From NCBI GenBank assembly GCA_028281785.1, contig JANQJG010000177.1:62001-126000 (forward strand): a stretch of DNA of 64,000 bases, read 5' to 3'. Position numbers and translations under genes: made by a program. Within the stretch, counting starts at the first letter, position 1; the number at the start of each line of letters is the position of its first letter. Of the stretch, positions 35,889-44,941 are shown in pieces. The notes beneath the pieces are model-generated. The model was not told where the DNA came from and ran no database searches. It was given only the letters and a program-made list of their open reading frames with translations. This DNA is from Rhodospirillales bacterium. Its GTDB lineage: Bacteria > Pseudomonadota > Alphaproteobacteria > Rhodospirillales > Shumkoniaceae.

Positions 35889-36704
35889 TCATTCGGCGGC
35901 GTTGAGGGTCCAATCAAAGCCGTAGCCGTCGATCTCGACCACGTCATCCAGCCGTTTCTTGAGTGTCCCGTCCGCATAACGTCTGAGGTGGGCCAGGACG
36001 TTCTTGTCGCTGCCCCCGAAATCGGCCTTGAACCAGCTGTAGAGGCTGGACACGATCAGCCTTTCCCCGACGAACTGGACCCCGCGCGGGTGATTGACGA
36101 ATTCACGCGCCGAGTTGGTCAGCAACTTATCGGCGGTCTCCGCGGTCGCGGCGACGACCGGCAGGTTCGGTCCACCGACGGCGGCCCGGTTGAGCCCATA
36201 GTGGATGCGCGGGTCGCGCCAGATCGGCCGCAGGATCCGATGCTCGATGTCGTCGAGGCTCAGCACCTCCCCTTCCACCATCAGATCGGTCTGGCTGCGC
36301 GGCAGATCGCTGGCCGGGATCAGATCGATCCCGCCGCCGTCCTCGGCGTCATAGCGCTGCAGCACGGCGCGCACCGTCTGCGCGTTGTAAAGATTGATCC
36401 AGTAGGCAAGCTGTTCGGGACGGTTGAGCGTGCCGACCCGCAAGCCCTCCAGCCGGGCCACGTAATGATCCAGCAGGCTGCGGTCCGACTCGCTGACCTC
36501 GCCATAGGCGATGCGGCGGACGCCATCCTCGTCGACGACCGAGTAGGTCTCGATGAAGCTCGTCCAGAAGGAGTGATCGACGCTCTCCCGCGAGTCCGGG
36601 TCGAAGGCGGTCCATTTCGCCCAAAGGTCGGGTTCGGGGGCGGCCTGGGCGGCGGTCGCCCAGACGAACAGCAGCGCCGCAATTGCGCGAACTCCGAGTG
36701 TCAT
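35889..36704 (-). CDS. DUF547-domain exported protein
   Basis: A 271-residue protein with a signal peptide (about residues 1-22, ending AQAA) and the DUF547 core: LEGLRVGTLNRPEQLAYWIN, LYNAQTVRAVLQRY, IEHRILRPIWRDPRIHYGLN and ERLIVSSLYSWFKADF. The function of DUF547 is unknown, though the fold recalls peptidase-like scaffolds. AGGAA seven bases upstream fixes the start. It is convergent with the methyltransferase gene. Confidence 0.85.
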   Translation of the reverse strand: MTLGVRAIAALLFVWATAAQAAPEPDLWAKWTAFDPDSRESVDHSFWTSFIETYSVVDEDGVRRIAYGEVSESDRSLLDHYVARLEGLRVGTLNRPEQLAYWINLYNAQTVRAVLQRYDAEDGGGIDLIPASDLPRSQTDLMVEGEVLSLDDIEHRILRPIWRDPRIHYGLNRAAVGGPNLPVVAATAETADKLLTNSAREFVNHPRGVQFVGERLIVSSLYSWFKADFGGSDKNVLAHLRRYADGTLKKRLDDVVEIDGYGFDWTLNAAE

Positions 36705-37198
36705 GCCGTGATTCCTGGCCGGCCGCCAACCCTCTTCCAAGATAGCGACTGGCTCCTGAACCCGCCAGACATCAATAAAGGGGATTACCCTTAGGACCTT
36801 TCGGGGGATTACGCAGGGGCTGCGGTTTGGAAAGGGGACCTTTTCGGCTGGGCCTTGTCAGCGGCGCCGGGCTCTCTTTCCAAGGCTGGTGCGCACAAGA
36901 ACTTGGCGTAAGGAAATCCATGCGGCCTCATGATGGAGGAGGTGAGTTCGGTTTTTGGCGATACCAAGGTGTCTGTGGCTTTTTCTGTGGATAGGCTCGT
37001 AACGGATCGAAACAGGTCGGCCTTAGATGGGGCAGTGAATCTAAAGTTGTATTAATAGTTAAATTTTGCGACTATTAGATATACTAATACCAAATTTATA
37101 ATCTTATACGATTATTCTAATATAGAATAAATCTGAAAAATTGGTATAGCGTTCACCTTCCATGTCGTTAGGTGGCAGCTTACAGGGGGAATTGGATC
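36705..37198. other. AT-rich intergenic region upstream of the acquired cassette
   Basis: No gene is supported. Bases 37030-37145 are far richer in A+T than the rest of the window, with TATTAATAGTTAAATTT-type stretches, and could hold promoters or mark foreign DNA. The shift begins near 36770, just past the DUF547 gene. Confidence 0.55.
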
Positions 37199-38848
37199 AT
37201 GGCGGAGCAAGCCCAATTCGAATTCGGCGGCAGCGATGGCGAAAACCCGGGCGCGAGCCAATCGCTGGATGAAATCTCTGTTGAGGAGTTGATGGCCTAT
37301 CCGGAGCGGCCTCAACGGGTCGACTGGGCGAAGACTTGGTACCCGGTGGAGATGGACGCGTTCCAAGAACTCAATCAGGCGGCGACGCAGCCCGACGCGG
37401 AAACCGCGCCCGAGCAAGCCAGGGTTGACGAAAGCGCCGACGCCGATCTCGATATCGAGCGGGAGTCCGACACGCGGGAAGACGATATCGGCGAGGACGA
37501 GCTCGATCCCGAGTTCGCAGCTATGTCGCCAGAAACGCTCGCGCCGGCACTCCGCACATCCTTCGAGGGGATCCCTGCGACCGGCTGGCAGCCGCCGGAT
37601 AACACAATCGCGGTTGGCAACAGCGACGTGCTCGTCGCGGTCAACACCGATCTCGCCGGCTACAGAAAGTCAGGGCAGTTGCGTTTCCGGTGGAACAATA
37701 TGACGACCCTTTTCAGGCGGGTACTGCCGCAGGGGGCTGGCCTGTTCGACCCGCGCGTTTACTTCGATCACTACGCGCGTCGCTGGATCGTCATTGTCGA
37801 TGCGCGCCGCAACAATCCGGTGGGATCATGGATCATGCTCGCCGTATCGCGCACGACCGATCCGCGCGGATCCTATTGGGTCTGGGCACTGGATGCACGA
37901 CTCGACGGTTCGACGACAACAAACAACTGGGCGGACTACACGACCGTTGGGTTCGATACTCAGGGGCTTTATCTCTCAAACAACATGTTCGCGTTCAATG
38001 GAGGGTTCCAATACTCGAAGCTTCGAATTTTGAACAAGAGCGAACTATACGCCGGTGGCAATGGACCCAATCACACGGTCAAATGGTTCGATTTCTGGAA
38101 TATACGCAATCCAGACGGGAGTCTGGCTTTCACTATACAGCCATGCGTTCACTATAGGGGCCGCGGCGCAAACTCACCAGCATACCTCGTCAACGCGCTT
38201 TGGCCAAAGGGTACCACGCTCACCTTGTGGACCTTGCAGAATCCACTGGCTCATTGGTCCGGCGGACGGCCGTCGCTCGGGAACAGCAGCGTCGCCTGCC
38301 GCTACTATGACCTTCCACCGGATGCCGAACAGAAAGGAACGGCGGCGCCGATCGAAACGAACGATACGCGCCTTCTCAACGCGATCTACCAGCATGTGCG
38401 CGGTGTAAGGCGGATTTGGACTGCGCATACCACGAAGATCTCGTGGCGTGGCGACAACGCGGCGCGCTCGGCCCTGCAGTGGTACGAAATCGACGTACCC
38501 TCGGGACGAGTCGAACAGCAGAACGCTTATGGCGCCAAGGGCAAGTACTACTATTTTCCCGCCATTCAAACGGATATCCGGCGCAACACCTATCTCGTAT
38601 TCGGCAGATCGAGCGCCACGGAGTATGCCTCTCTGCGCGAGACGGGTCGGCGGCAAAACGCAACGCCCAACGACCTTGAGAACAGCCGCCTCGTCAAATC
38701 GGGCGAAAGCGCCTATAGCGGCAACCGCTGGGGCGACTATTTCGGAATCTGTCGCGATGGCGACGATCCGCGTCAAGTCTGGTGTTATGGCGAGTTCGCT
38801 GACGCTCGCGGCAGATGGGGAACCTGGGTGGGAGAGATCGGGTACTAG
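37199..38848 (+). CDS. Beta-propeller-like hypothetical protein, 549 aa, no signal peptide
   Basis: Residues 1-100 are acidic and low-complexity (EDDIGEDELDPEFAAMSPET). The rest is rich in Trp/Tyr/Gly with repeats like GWQPPDNTIAVGNSDVLVAVN, ILNKSELYAGG and CRDGDDPRQVWCYGEF, reminiscent of secreted beta-propeller proteins, and the end GNRWGDYFGICRD...WGTWVGEIGY fits that type. No signal peptide is visible, odd for this class. Base composition differs from the neighbours and the TAG stop abuts a repeat end. Function unknown. Confidence 0.7.
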   Translation: MAEQAQFEFGGSDGENPGASQSLDEISVEELMAYPERPQRVDWAKTWYPVEMDAFQELNQAATQPDAETAPEQARVDESADADLDIERESDTREDDIGEDELDPEFAAMSPETLAPALRTSFEGIPATGWQPPDNTIAVGNSDVLVAVNTDLAGYRKSGQLRFRWNNMTTLFRRVLPQGAGLFDPRVYFDHYARRWIVIVDARRNNPVGSWIMLAVSRTTDPRGSYWVWALDARLDGSTTTNNWADYTTVGFDTQGLYLSNNMFAFNGGFQYSKLRILNKSELYAGGNGPNHTVKWFDFWNIRNPDGSLAFTIQPCVHYRGRGANSPAYLVNALWPKGTTLTLWTLQNPLAHWSGGRPSLGNSSVACRYYDLPPDAEQKGTAAPIETNDTRLLNAIYQHVRGVRRIWTAHTTKISWRGDNAARSALQWYEIDVPSGRVEQQNAYGAKGKYYYFPAIQTDIRRNTYLVFGRSSATEYASLRETGRRQNATPNDLENSRLVKSGESAYSGNRWGDYFGICRDGDDPRQVWCYGEFADARGRWGTWVGEIGY

Positions 38849-38873
38849 AGCATGTCTCGTCTATATGGATTCA
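38848..38873. repeat. Isolated end of the 268-bp repeat family
   Basis: Twenty-five of 26 bases match the left end of the element at 639 (GAGCATGTCTCGTC, then T for C, then ATATGGATTCA). It follows CTAG, whose TAG is the stop of the preceding gene. No partner end was found downstream, so it is a truncated copy or a single relic. Confidence 0.7.
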
Positions 38874-38908
38874 CACTTTCGGACATCTCACAGATTGGAA
38901 ACTATGAA

Positions 38909-39133
38909 ATGTTCAGCTTGATAAAGGCGTATTCACTCAAAAACGTCCTAAGCGTGCAGGCTCCGTCACTAGTCACGGCGCTCGCGATCGCGGAGTTGTT
39001 CTACAAATTCGGTAGTTTTTTGCTTGAAGCGATCGCATTCCTTGCGACTTGGTTTATCATGGACGCAATCCTGTCCTTTGTTCTAAAATCTACTCCGAAA
39101 ACAGTCGAGTCGAAGCCAACGGTGGTCGATTGA
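38909..39133 (+). CDS. Small membrane protein, 74 aa
   Basis: Unrecognised. It starts MFSLIKAYSLKNVLSVQAPS and is largely hydrophobic between residues 17 and 54 (ALAIAELFYKFGSFLLEAIA, FLATWFIMDAILSFVLK), with a charged tail, suggesting one or two membrane helices. A start at 38852, inside the repeat end, would extend it by 19 residues. It belongs to the cassette with the genes at 37199 and 39187. Confidence 0.55.
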   Translation: MFSLIKAYSLKNVLSVQAPSLVTALAIAELFYKFGSFLLEAIAFLATWFIMDAILSFVLKSTPKTVESKPTVVD

Positions 39134-39186
39134 GGTCCGGATGTGCGACTACAGGTCACCGGGGCTAGGAATGAAGGTTGGGATCC

Positions 39187-39414
39187 ATGAGTGGCCCAAA
39201 GAGTAGCAATCGGGCAAACAAAGGGGCTGGCGGCTGTGCGGGCCGCACCGGCGGCGATCCGAATGGTGAAACGCCGGTCAAGCCGGCGGTGCGGGATGGG
39301 GGCGGAATTCCGATTGGAATGCCCGTCGATCGCGAGACATTCGAGAACATGAAGCGGAACTCTCGGATCACGGATTCGATTACCGATGTGAACGGTGAGA
39401 AGGATCCAGACTAA
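39187..39414 (+). CDS. Small hydrophilic hypothetical protein, 75 aa
   Basis: Unrecognised. The N-terminal half is Gly/Asn/Lys-rich (MSGPKSSNRANKGAGGCAG), the C-terminal half charged (PVDRETFENMKRNSRITDS). It has no signal or membrane segment and could be disordered. Last gene of the cassette; the next gene is convergent and starts a GC-rich block. Confidence 0.5.
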   Translation: MSGPKSSNRANKGAGGCAGRTGGDPNGETPVKPAVRDGGGIPIGMPVDRETFENMKRNSRITDSITDVNGEKDPD

Positions 39415-39418
39415 GGTC

Positions 39419-40189
39419 TCACCGCGTCGCGACAATGAAAAGCCGGCGGAAGGGAAATAGGGTCCGCCCATCCCGTTCCGGCGGGTAGGCGTCCCGAATG
39501 CGCCGCCCGTAATCCGCGAGAAAGGCGGTTGCCTGGGTCTCGTCGAGGGCGGCGAGGATCGGCCTCAGGATCGATCCCTTGGTAAACTCCGTCACGGGAT
39601 TCTCTCCCTCGAGAACCTGCTGGTAGACGGTCTCCCAGATATCGAGCCGTCTCGCATGCGGCGCGAGCCACCGGTAATACATCTCGGGCGCGGCCACCGG
39701 CCGAAGCCTTAGCTTCGGCAACAACGCCTCCCTCCATGGGCCGGCCTCGACCGTGTCGCGGATGCAGGTATGGGACGGTTCGTCGAAGTTACGCGGCATT
39801 TGAACCGCCAGAACCCCGTCCTCCGCCAAGACACCCACCAGCCGCGGGAACAGCTCGTCATGGCCGTCGAGCCAGTGCAAGGCGGCATTGGAATACATGA
39901 GATCGGGCGGCGTGGGCGGCGACCAGCCGCCGAGATCGGCTTCCACCCACTCGATCCCCTTGCCTGGCCCCGCCTTGCCGGCCTTGGCCAGCATCTCGGG
40001 CGAGGAGTCGACACCCAAGATCCTTGCGTTGGGCCATCTTTCCGCGAGCAACCGCGTCACGTTGCCGGCCCCGCAGCCCAGGTCATGGACGAGGCGCGGC
40101 GCCGCCAGATCCACGCGCCCGAGCAGCTCGATGGCCGGCCTCTGGCGCTCGGCCGCGAATTTCAGGTATTGCGAGACGTCCCAGGCCAC
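39419..40189 (-). CDS. tam: Trans-aconitate 2-methyltransferase-like SAM methyltransferase
   Basis: Methylates trans-aconitate, a TCA-cycle by-product, in E. coli. The 256-residue protein has HDLGCGAGNVTRLLAERWP (SAM motif), DLMYSNAALHWLDGHD, and the C-terminal GSILRPILAALDE and FPFRRLFIVATR. The GTG at 40189 is chosen because the family starts with the WDVSQYLKFA-like segment there and GGAGGG lies nine bases upstream. It starts 17 bases after the DUF4405 gene stops. Confidence 0.82.
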   Translation of the reverse strand: MAWDVSQYLKFAAERQRPAIELLGRVDLAAPRLVHDLGCGAGNVTRLLAERWPNARILGVDSSPEMLAKAGKAGPGKGIEWVEADLGGWSPPTPPDLMYSNAALHWLDGHDELFPRLVGVLAEDGVLAVQMPRNFDEPSHTCIRDTVEAGPWREALLPKLRLRPVAAPEMYYRWLAPHARRLDIWETVYQQVLEGENPVTEFTKGSILRPILAALDETQATAFLADYGRRIRDAYPPERDGRTLFPFRRLFIVATR

Positions 40190-40205
40190 GGGCGCGGCCC
40201 TCCGG

Positions 40206-41006
40206 TTATTGTCCGCTGGCCAGCCGTCCCAGCTCTCCCGGCGTGACCCCATGCCGATTGGCGATGTCGCGCAGGGCCTCCTGCTCCTCGAAGTCGATGT
40301 TCTGAGCCGCCAGCCGGCTCCGTACCTCTTCATAGTCGAGGCCATGGCGGGCGGCAACATCCCGAATCGTCGTGCGGCCGAAGCCGCCTCCGCCGCCATA
40401 GCCGCTTCCCTCTATGTGCTCCTCGGCCGCGTCCGAAGGCATCGCCCGTGCCTTGCCGGTTTCCCCGGCCGCCGTCTGCCCCTCGGCCTCATCGAGGATC
40501 GCGTCGATACCCGCGCCCACTTGGCGCAGGGCGTCCTCGTGCTCGGTCGACCGCGCCGGCGAGCGGACGGCGGTTCCGGCGACCGCGTTGTCGAGCCACA
40601 TCTCGTCCTTGGCCCATTCCCTCACCTCGAGGATCAGGTCGAGCGGCGGCACCCAATTCACCGAACCGACGACGATGAAGGCCGTGAGCGCCAGAGCCGT
40701 CATCATCTCCCACTTGCGGTTCAGGCTGCCCCGTGCCCGCGAGTAGAGATAGGCCTTGAGCGGCTTCCAGTTGAAATAGAGATGGATAAGCCCGGCGACG
40801 ATGAACATCGTGCAGGTGACGATGTGGATGTTGGTCCAGTCGTCCTTGCTCAGGCCAAGGATCTGCCATGCCGACCAGTTGGCGATGCGGCCCGCCGGCG
40901 CGAAGAACATCACTACGCCGGTGACCGTCGCCACGACAAATCCGGTGACCATCAGGAAAGTGACCAGCCCGCGGGTATAAAAGGGTCTCCTTCGCGTTGC
41001 GCTCAT
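40206..41006 (-). CDS. DUF4405 membrane protein with two C-terminal helical repeats
   Basis: A 266-residue protein. Residues 10-115 contain about four membrane segments with the DUF4405 pattern (VTGVVMFFAPAGRIANWSAW, IHIVTCTMFIVAGLIHLYFN); conserved His residues there may bind heme as in cytochrome b-like proteins. After a Gly-rich linker the tail has two repeats, RDVAARHGLDYEEVRSRL and RDIANRHGVTPGELGRLAS. No partner oxidoreductase is adjacent; the histidine kinase is upstream on the same strand (113 bases). Confidence 0.78.
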   Translation of the reverse strand: MSATRRRPFYTRGLVTFLMVTGFVVATVTGVVMFFAPAGRIANWSAWQILGLSKDDWTNIHIVTCTMFIVAGLIHLYFNWKPLKAYLYSRARGSLNRKWEMMTALALTAFIVVGSVNWVPPLDLILEVREWAKDEMWLDNAVAGTAVRSPARSTEHEDALRQVGAGIDAILDEAEGQTAAGETGKARAMPSDAAEEHIEGSGYGGGGGFGRTTIRDVAARHGLDYEEVRSRLAAQNIDFEEQEALRDIANRHGVTPGELGRLASGQ

Positions 41007-41119
41007 CGTCTTGCTCCGATTGAGAGGTCCATCGCGAAAATGACAGCACGGGCGTGTTTCCGGCGGATGTCTGAGGGTGGCCGGATTTGTAACCGAATGT
41101 TGCGGGTCGAAGTCGGGGA

Positions 41120-42535
41120 CTACGGCGTCGGCAGTTCGAGCCGGAAGGTCGTCCCCTCGGAATCGGTTTTGGCGAGCCGAATGTCCCCGCCATGGGCCCT
41201 CACGATGTCGCGCGCGATGACCAGCCCGAGGCCCGTGCCCCCCGCCCGCGCCGAGCCGGCAAAAGGCTGGAACAGTTTGTCCCGAGCCTTGTTCGGCAGG
41301 CCCGGGCCGTTGTCGGAGACTTCGACGACGGCTCGATCCCCATCCAGCCATCCCCGGACAACCAGCGTCTTGGCGCCCGCCTGGGCGGCGTTGCGGGCGA
41401 GATTCCCGAACACGCGGAGGAGCTGGCCGGCGTCGCCGTCGACCTCGAGGTCCGGCTCCATTTCGGTACGGACATCAATCCCAAGAGGATCTTCATTGGA
41501 CAGCTCGAAAGGGTCGGGCGTCGACATCTCCTCGACCATGCGGACGACCAACTCGCGCAGCCCGACGCGCCCCCGGTCCAACCGCGGAAGGCCGTCGCCG
41601 ACATAGTTCAGGGTCTGACTGCAGAGCGTGACCGCGCGGTCGATGGCGTCGTAGAGGCGCGGCGTGACCCTTTGCACCTCTGGGTCGTTGATGTTGGCCA
41701 AGCGGTCGGAGACCAGCATCGCCGTCGCCAGGCTGTTGCGCAGATCGTGATTGATCTTGGCCACCGCCGCGCCGAGGGTGGCGAGCCGGGTCTTCTGGGC
41801 CAGGGCCGCCCGCACGTCACGCTGCATCACGGCGAGCGTCCGCTCCGCAACGCCGATTTCGTCGCTGCGGTCGCTTGGCCGGATAATCCGTGACTCGTCC
41901 TCGGGGTCCGCTTGAAAGGCGGTCATGTTATCGGTGATACGCCGCATCGGCCGGACCAGAAGCCAATGCAGGCTGAGATAGACGGCGCCCGCCGTGATCA
42001 GGGAAATGACGATCGAAAGCTGCAGGATGCGGGTCGAATAGCCGTACATGGCTTCCCGCATCGGCGTTTCATCCATGATCACCTCGACGATGACCTCGGC
42101 TTCCTTGGGCGAGGGCCCGATCACGCGGAGAACGCGATTTTCCCTTTGAACCAGGGTGTCGATGGCATCGGGGAACCAAGCCGCCACCGCCTGCGTGCGC
42201 AAATCCAAGGTCACATCCATCTGTGGCGGCATGTCGTGGCTCAGGACCAGCAAGCGGCGTTCGGGCCGGCTGATGACGATGGCGTAGGCGCCGGCATGGA
42301 ACAGGAGTTCGTCCTTGAGCTCCATGCTGACCGAGGCATCGGCCGTGCCTTCCAGGGCCAACGCCGCCAGATGGGCGCGGGAGATCATTTCCTCCAGATA
42401 GACCTTGCGAAAACGGGAGATGGAGGGCGCATAGATCATCAGCTCCGAAATCATCACGAAGCCGATGGTCAGGAGGAGCAGCCGCGCCGACAGCCCCATC
42501 CTCGCCCCGCCTGGACTGGAAGCCGCATCCGCCAT
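41120..42535 (-). CDS. Orphan sensor histidine kinase
   Basis: Membrane sensor of 471 residues. One TM helix (about 14-35), a periplasmic domain to about residue 165, a second TM (170-193), a HAMP domain, the phosphoacceptor H263 in AAVAKINHDLRNSLA, then the HATPase domain with NLARNAAQAGA (N box), DNGPGLPNKARDKLFQPFAG and GTGLGLVIA (G boxes). No response regulator gene is adjacent. The signal is unknown. Confidence 0.88.
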   Translation of the reverse strand: MADAASSPGGARMGLSARLLLLTIGFVMISELMIYAPSISRFRKVYLEEMISRAHLAALALEGTADASVSMELKDELLFHAGAYAIVISRPERRLLVLSHDMPPQMDVTLDLRTQAVAAWFPDAIDTLVQRENRVLRVIGPSPKEAEVIVEVIMDETPMREAMYGYSTRILQLSIVISLITAGAVYLSLHWLLVRPMRRITDNMTAFQADPEDESRIIRPSDRSDEIGVAERTLAVMQRDVRAALAQKTRLATLGAAVAKINHDLRNSLATAMLVSDRLANINDPEVQRVTPRLYDAIDRAVTLCSQTLNYVGDGLPRLDRGRVGLRELVVRMVEEMSTPDPFELSNEDPLGIDVRTEMEPDLEVDGDAGQLLRVFGNLARNAAQAGAKTLVVRGWLDGDRAVVEVSDNGPGLPNKARDKLFQPFAGSARAGGTGLGLVIARDIVRAHGGDIRLAKTDSEGTTFRLELPTP

Positions 42536-42589
42536 GGCGCACAGGTTACACCACGCGCCGTTGCTGGCCTAGATTACGATGTCGTCGGC

Positions 42590-44023
42590 TCAGCCGAGAC
42601 GCATGAGCAGGCGCACGATCTTGCGCGTGCGGTCGCTGAACAGCTTCGGCGTGTAGAAGCTGCCGGCAGCCCGTTTGTTGACCTCGCCGAGCGTCGGATA
42701 GGGCGCGATCATGCTCGCGATGGCGCCCACCTTGATCTTCTTGTTGATGGCGAGGGCCCAGGTCTGCAGCAATTCTCCGGCCGAGGGTCCCGCGATGCCG
42801 GCGCCCAGGATCTTGCCCGAAGGCGTCACCACGGCTTTGACCAACCCGTCCGTTTCGCCCTCTGTCTGGGCCCGATCGTTCTCGGCATAAGGCCAGCGGA
42901 GGATTCGGATTTCGCCGCCCCGTTCCCGTGCCCGGGCCTCGGTCAGCCCGACCTGCGCCACCTCCGGATCGGTATAGGTGACCCAGGGCACGGCCCGGTG
43001 GTCGACTTTCGCCGGCATCCGAAACAACGCGTTTCGAATCACAATGCCGGCGTCGTAGCCGGCCATATGCGTGAACTGGTATCCGCCCGTGACGTCTCCG
43101 ATCGCGAAGATTTTCTTGTTCGATGTCCGCAGCCGGGCATCCACCTGGATCCCCCGCTCCGAATACGCGATCCCGGCGGCGTCGAGATCCAGCCCCTCGA
43201 CCGTCGGTCGCCGGCCCACGGCGACCAGCAGATGGCTCCCCTCAACCACCGCGTCTTCTCCGTTGCCGTCGCGCGGCCCGAAATGAACCCGAATTCCGGC
43301 GCCATTGGCCTCCACCTTGCGGACCGCGGACTTCTCGCGAAGATCGATGCCGTCCTCGATCACCCGGCGGCGGACGACATCCACCAGCTCCGGATCGTCC
43401 TTGGGCAGGATTTGGGAACGCTGGAGCACCGTGACCTTCGCGCCGAGCTGCCGATGCGCCTGCGCCATCTCAAGGCCGATCGGACCGCCGCCCAAAACGA
43501 TGAGATGCTCAGGCAACTCGTCGACATAAAAGATCGTCTCGTTGGTCAGGTAGGGCACCGCGTCGAGCCCCGGAACCGGCGGCACCATCGGGGTCGACCC
43601 CGTCGCCACGACGAAGCGGCGGGCGCGCACGCGGGTTCCATCGGCCTCGATTTCGCCCGGCTCCGTGAAGCGCGCGGCGGCCTGGATGACCTTGACTCCC
43701 AAACCTTCGTAGCGTTCCACCGAGTCCATGGGCGCGATCGCGGCGATGGCGCCATGGACATGGGCGTAGACCTGCTTGGATTGGACGGTCGGCTCGCCCG
43801 CCTCGACGCCGAAACGCGTCGCCTTGCGCACGGCCTGGGCGGCGTGCGCCGCGGCGAGGAGCGCCTTCGAGGGTACACAGCCGTAGTTCAGGCAGTCACC
43901 GCCCATTTTTCCCTTTTCGACGAGAACCGTCGAGGCTCCCATCTGGGACGCCCCGGCCGCCACCGAAAGGCCGCCCGAGCCGGCTCCGATCACGCAGATG
44001 TCCGCGTCGATGATATTGGCCAT
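42590..44023 (-). CDS. FAD-dependent pyridine nucleotide-disulfide oxidoreductase (mercuric-reductase-like)
   Basis: A 477-residue flavoenzyme with a redox disulfide GGDCLNYGCVPSK (C44, C49), two Rossmann motifs (CVIGAGSGGLSVAA and IVLGGGPIGLEMA), FAIGDVTGGYQFTHMAGYDA, and a C-terminal dimer domain. Instead of the HPT-E ending of lipoamide dehydrogenase it has APYPTLGEVNKRAAGSFY, as in the broad mercuric reductase-like group; mercury resistance is not implied since no mer genes accompany it. It forms a pair with the TVP38 gene upstream. Confidence 0.88.
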   Translation of the reverse strand: MANIIDADICVIGAGSGGLSVAAGASQMGASTVLVEKGKMGGDCLNYGCVPSKALLAAAHAAQAVRKATRFGVEAGEPTVQSKQVYAHVHGAIAAIAPMDSVERYEGLGVKVIQAAARFTEPGEIEADGTRVRARRFVVATGSTPMVPPVPGLDAVPYLTNETIFYVDELPEHLIVLGGGPIGLEMAQAHRQLGAKVTVLQRSQILPKDDPELVDVVRRRVIEDGIDLREKSAVRKVEANGAGIRVHFGPRDGNGEDAVVEGSHLLVAVGRRPTVEGLDLDAAGIAYSERGIQVDARLRTSNKKIFAIGDVTGGYQFTHMAGYDAGIVIRNALFRMPAKVDHRAVPWVTYTDPEVAQVGLTEARARERGGEIRILRWPYAENDRAQTEGETDGLVKAVVTPSGKILGAGIAGPSAGELLQTWALAINKKIKVGAIASMIAPYPTLGEVNKRAAGSFYTPKLFSDRTRKIVRLLMRLG

Positions 44024-44071
44024 CTATCGTCCCCTTCACAGCATCCATTGGTGACTAGGATGCTTTTTCTA

Positions 44072-44198
44072 GTGTCCCGATCGCGAGATTCGATACCTTG
44101 AATCTCGCGTGAATCGGCACACGAACTTATTGAGTCTCGTGTGATTCAGCTTCCGAAGTCGGCAACACATGATGCGCCGAACTTCGGAACCATCACAC
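44072..44198. repeat. 127-bp CTAG-bounded two-hairpin repeat, copy 1
   Basis: Flanked by TA on both sides (44070-44071 and 44199-44200). It is the reverse complement of the 127-bp copy at 57748-57874, about 90% identical, with differences concentrated in hairpin loops. Hairpin A contains CCGAAGT/ACTTCGG, hairpin B CGCGAGATTC/GAATCTCGCG. Its right end supplies the TAG stop of the TVP38 gene. It sits between that gene and the reductase. Confidence 0.85.
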
Positions 44199-44941
44199 TA
44201 GGCCGTGCGTTTCTTGTATTTTTTGTAGACTACCGGAACCAGGGCCAACAGAGCCAACCCGATCAAGCCGGCGATGATCTCGGGTTTCAGGACGCCGGCT
44301 AGGGTCAGCTCCTGGTCTGAATCCAATATGCTGCCGATGCCGGCACCGAAGGTCGCGTAGACGGCGGTTCCCGGGATGATGCCGAAAAATGTGCCGATGA
44401 CATAGGTCCGCAGGCTCACCCCCAGAAAGGCGGGCGCGATATTGACCAGCCAAAACGGGAACAAGGGGATAAGGCGCAGGACCAGCATGTAGCTCATTTC
44501 GTTCTCACGGAAACCCGCTTCCATCTTGCGCAGGGCGGGGCCCGCCCGGGCCCGCAAGACGTCGCCCAAGGCATATTTCGCCGCGAGGAAGAGCGCGGTG
44601 GCCCCCAGGGTCGCGCCGAACACAACGATGAACGTTCCGAAGACGGCGCTGAATATGAAACCGCCGGTCACGGTCATCAGGGTTCCAGACGGCGGAAGAA
44701 AAACGATGGTAAGCGCGTAAAGGACGACGAAGGACAGCACGGCGATGGCCGTATTGGCATCGACCCAGGCAACAAGGTCCATTCGATTGTCGCGCAATGT
44801 CTCCAGGCTCAGATAGTCGTCGAGGCCAAATCCGAAGAAGAGGCCCGCCCCGACCGCGAGCACGACAAGGGGCAACAGCCGCTTCCACGAAAAACCGCGT
44901 TTCGCCCCGTTCTGGCTCGTTACGTCCCTCGTGGCATCCAT
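44198..44941 (-). CDS. TVP38/TMEM64 (DedA-like SNARE-associated) membrane protein
   Basis: Inner-membrane protein of 247 residues. About six membrane segments; the motif LVLRLIPLFPFWLVNIAPAFL fits the conserved region of TVP38/TMEM64 proteins. The start at 44941 has GGGAG at seven bases; an in-frame ATG at 44962 exists. The stop codon overlaps the CTAG of the repeat downstream. In other bacteria TVP38 genes often neighbour such flavoenzymes, which supports the pairing with the downstream reductase. Function unknown. Confidence 0.85.
   Translation of the reverse strand: MDATRDVTSQNGAKRGFSWKRLLPLVVLAVGAGLFFGFGLDDYLSLETLRDNRMDLVAWVDANTAIAVLSFVVLYALTIVFLPPSGTLMTVTGGFIFSAVFGTFIVVFGATLGATALFLAAKYALGDVLRARAGPALRKMEAGFRENEMSYMLVLRLIPLFPFWLVNIAPAFLGVSLRTYVIGTFFGIIPGTAVYATFGAGIGSILDSDQELTLAGVLKPEIIAGLIGLALLALVPVVYKKYKKRTA

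Noticed and set aside
41912-44101. 729-residue open frame on the plus strand opposite the kinase and reductase
   Set aside because: Antisense shadow; both minus-strand genes have clear catalytic motifs.
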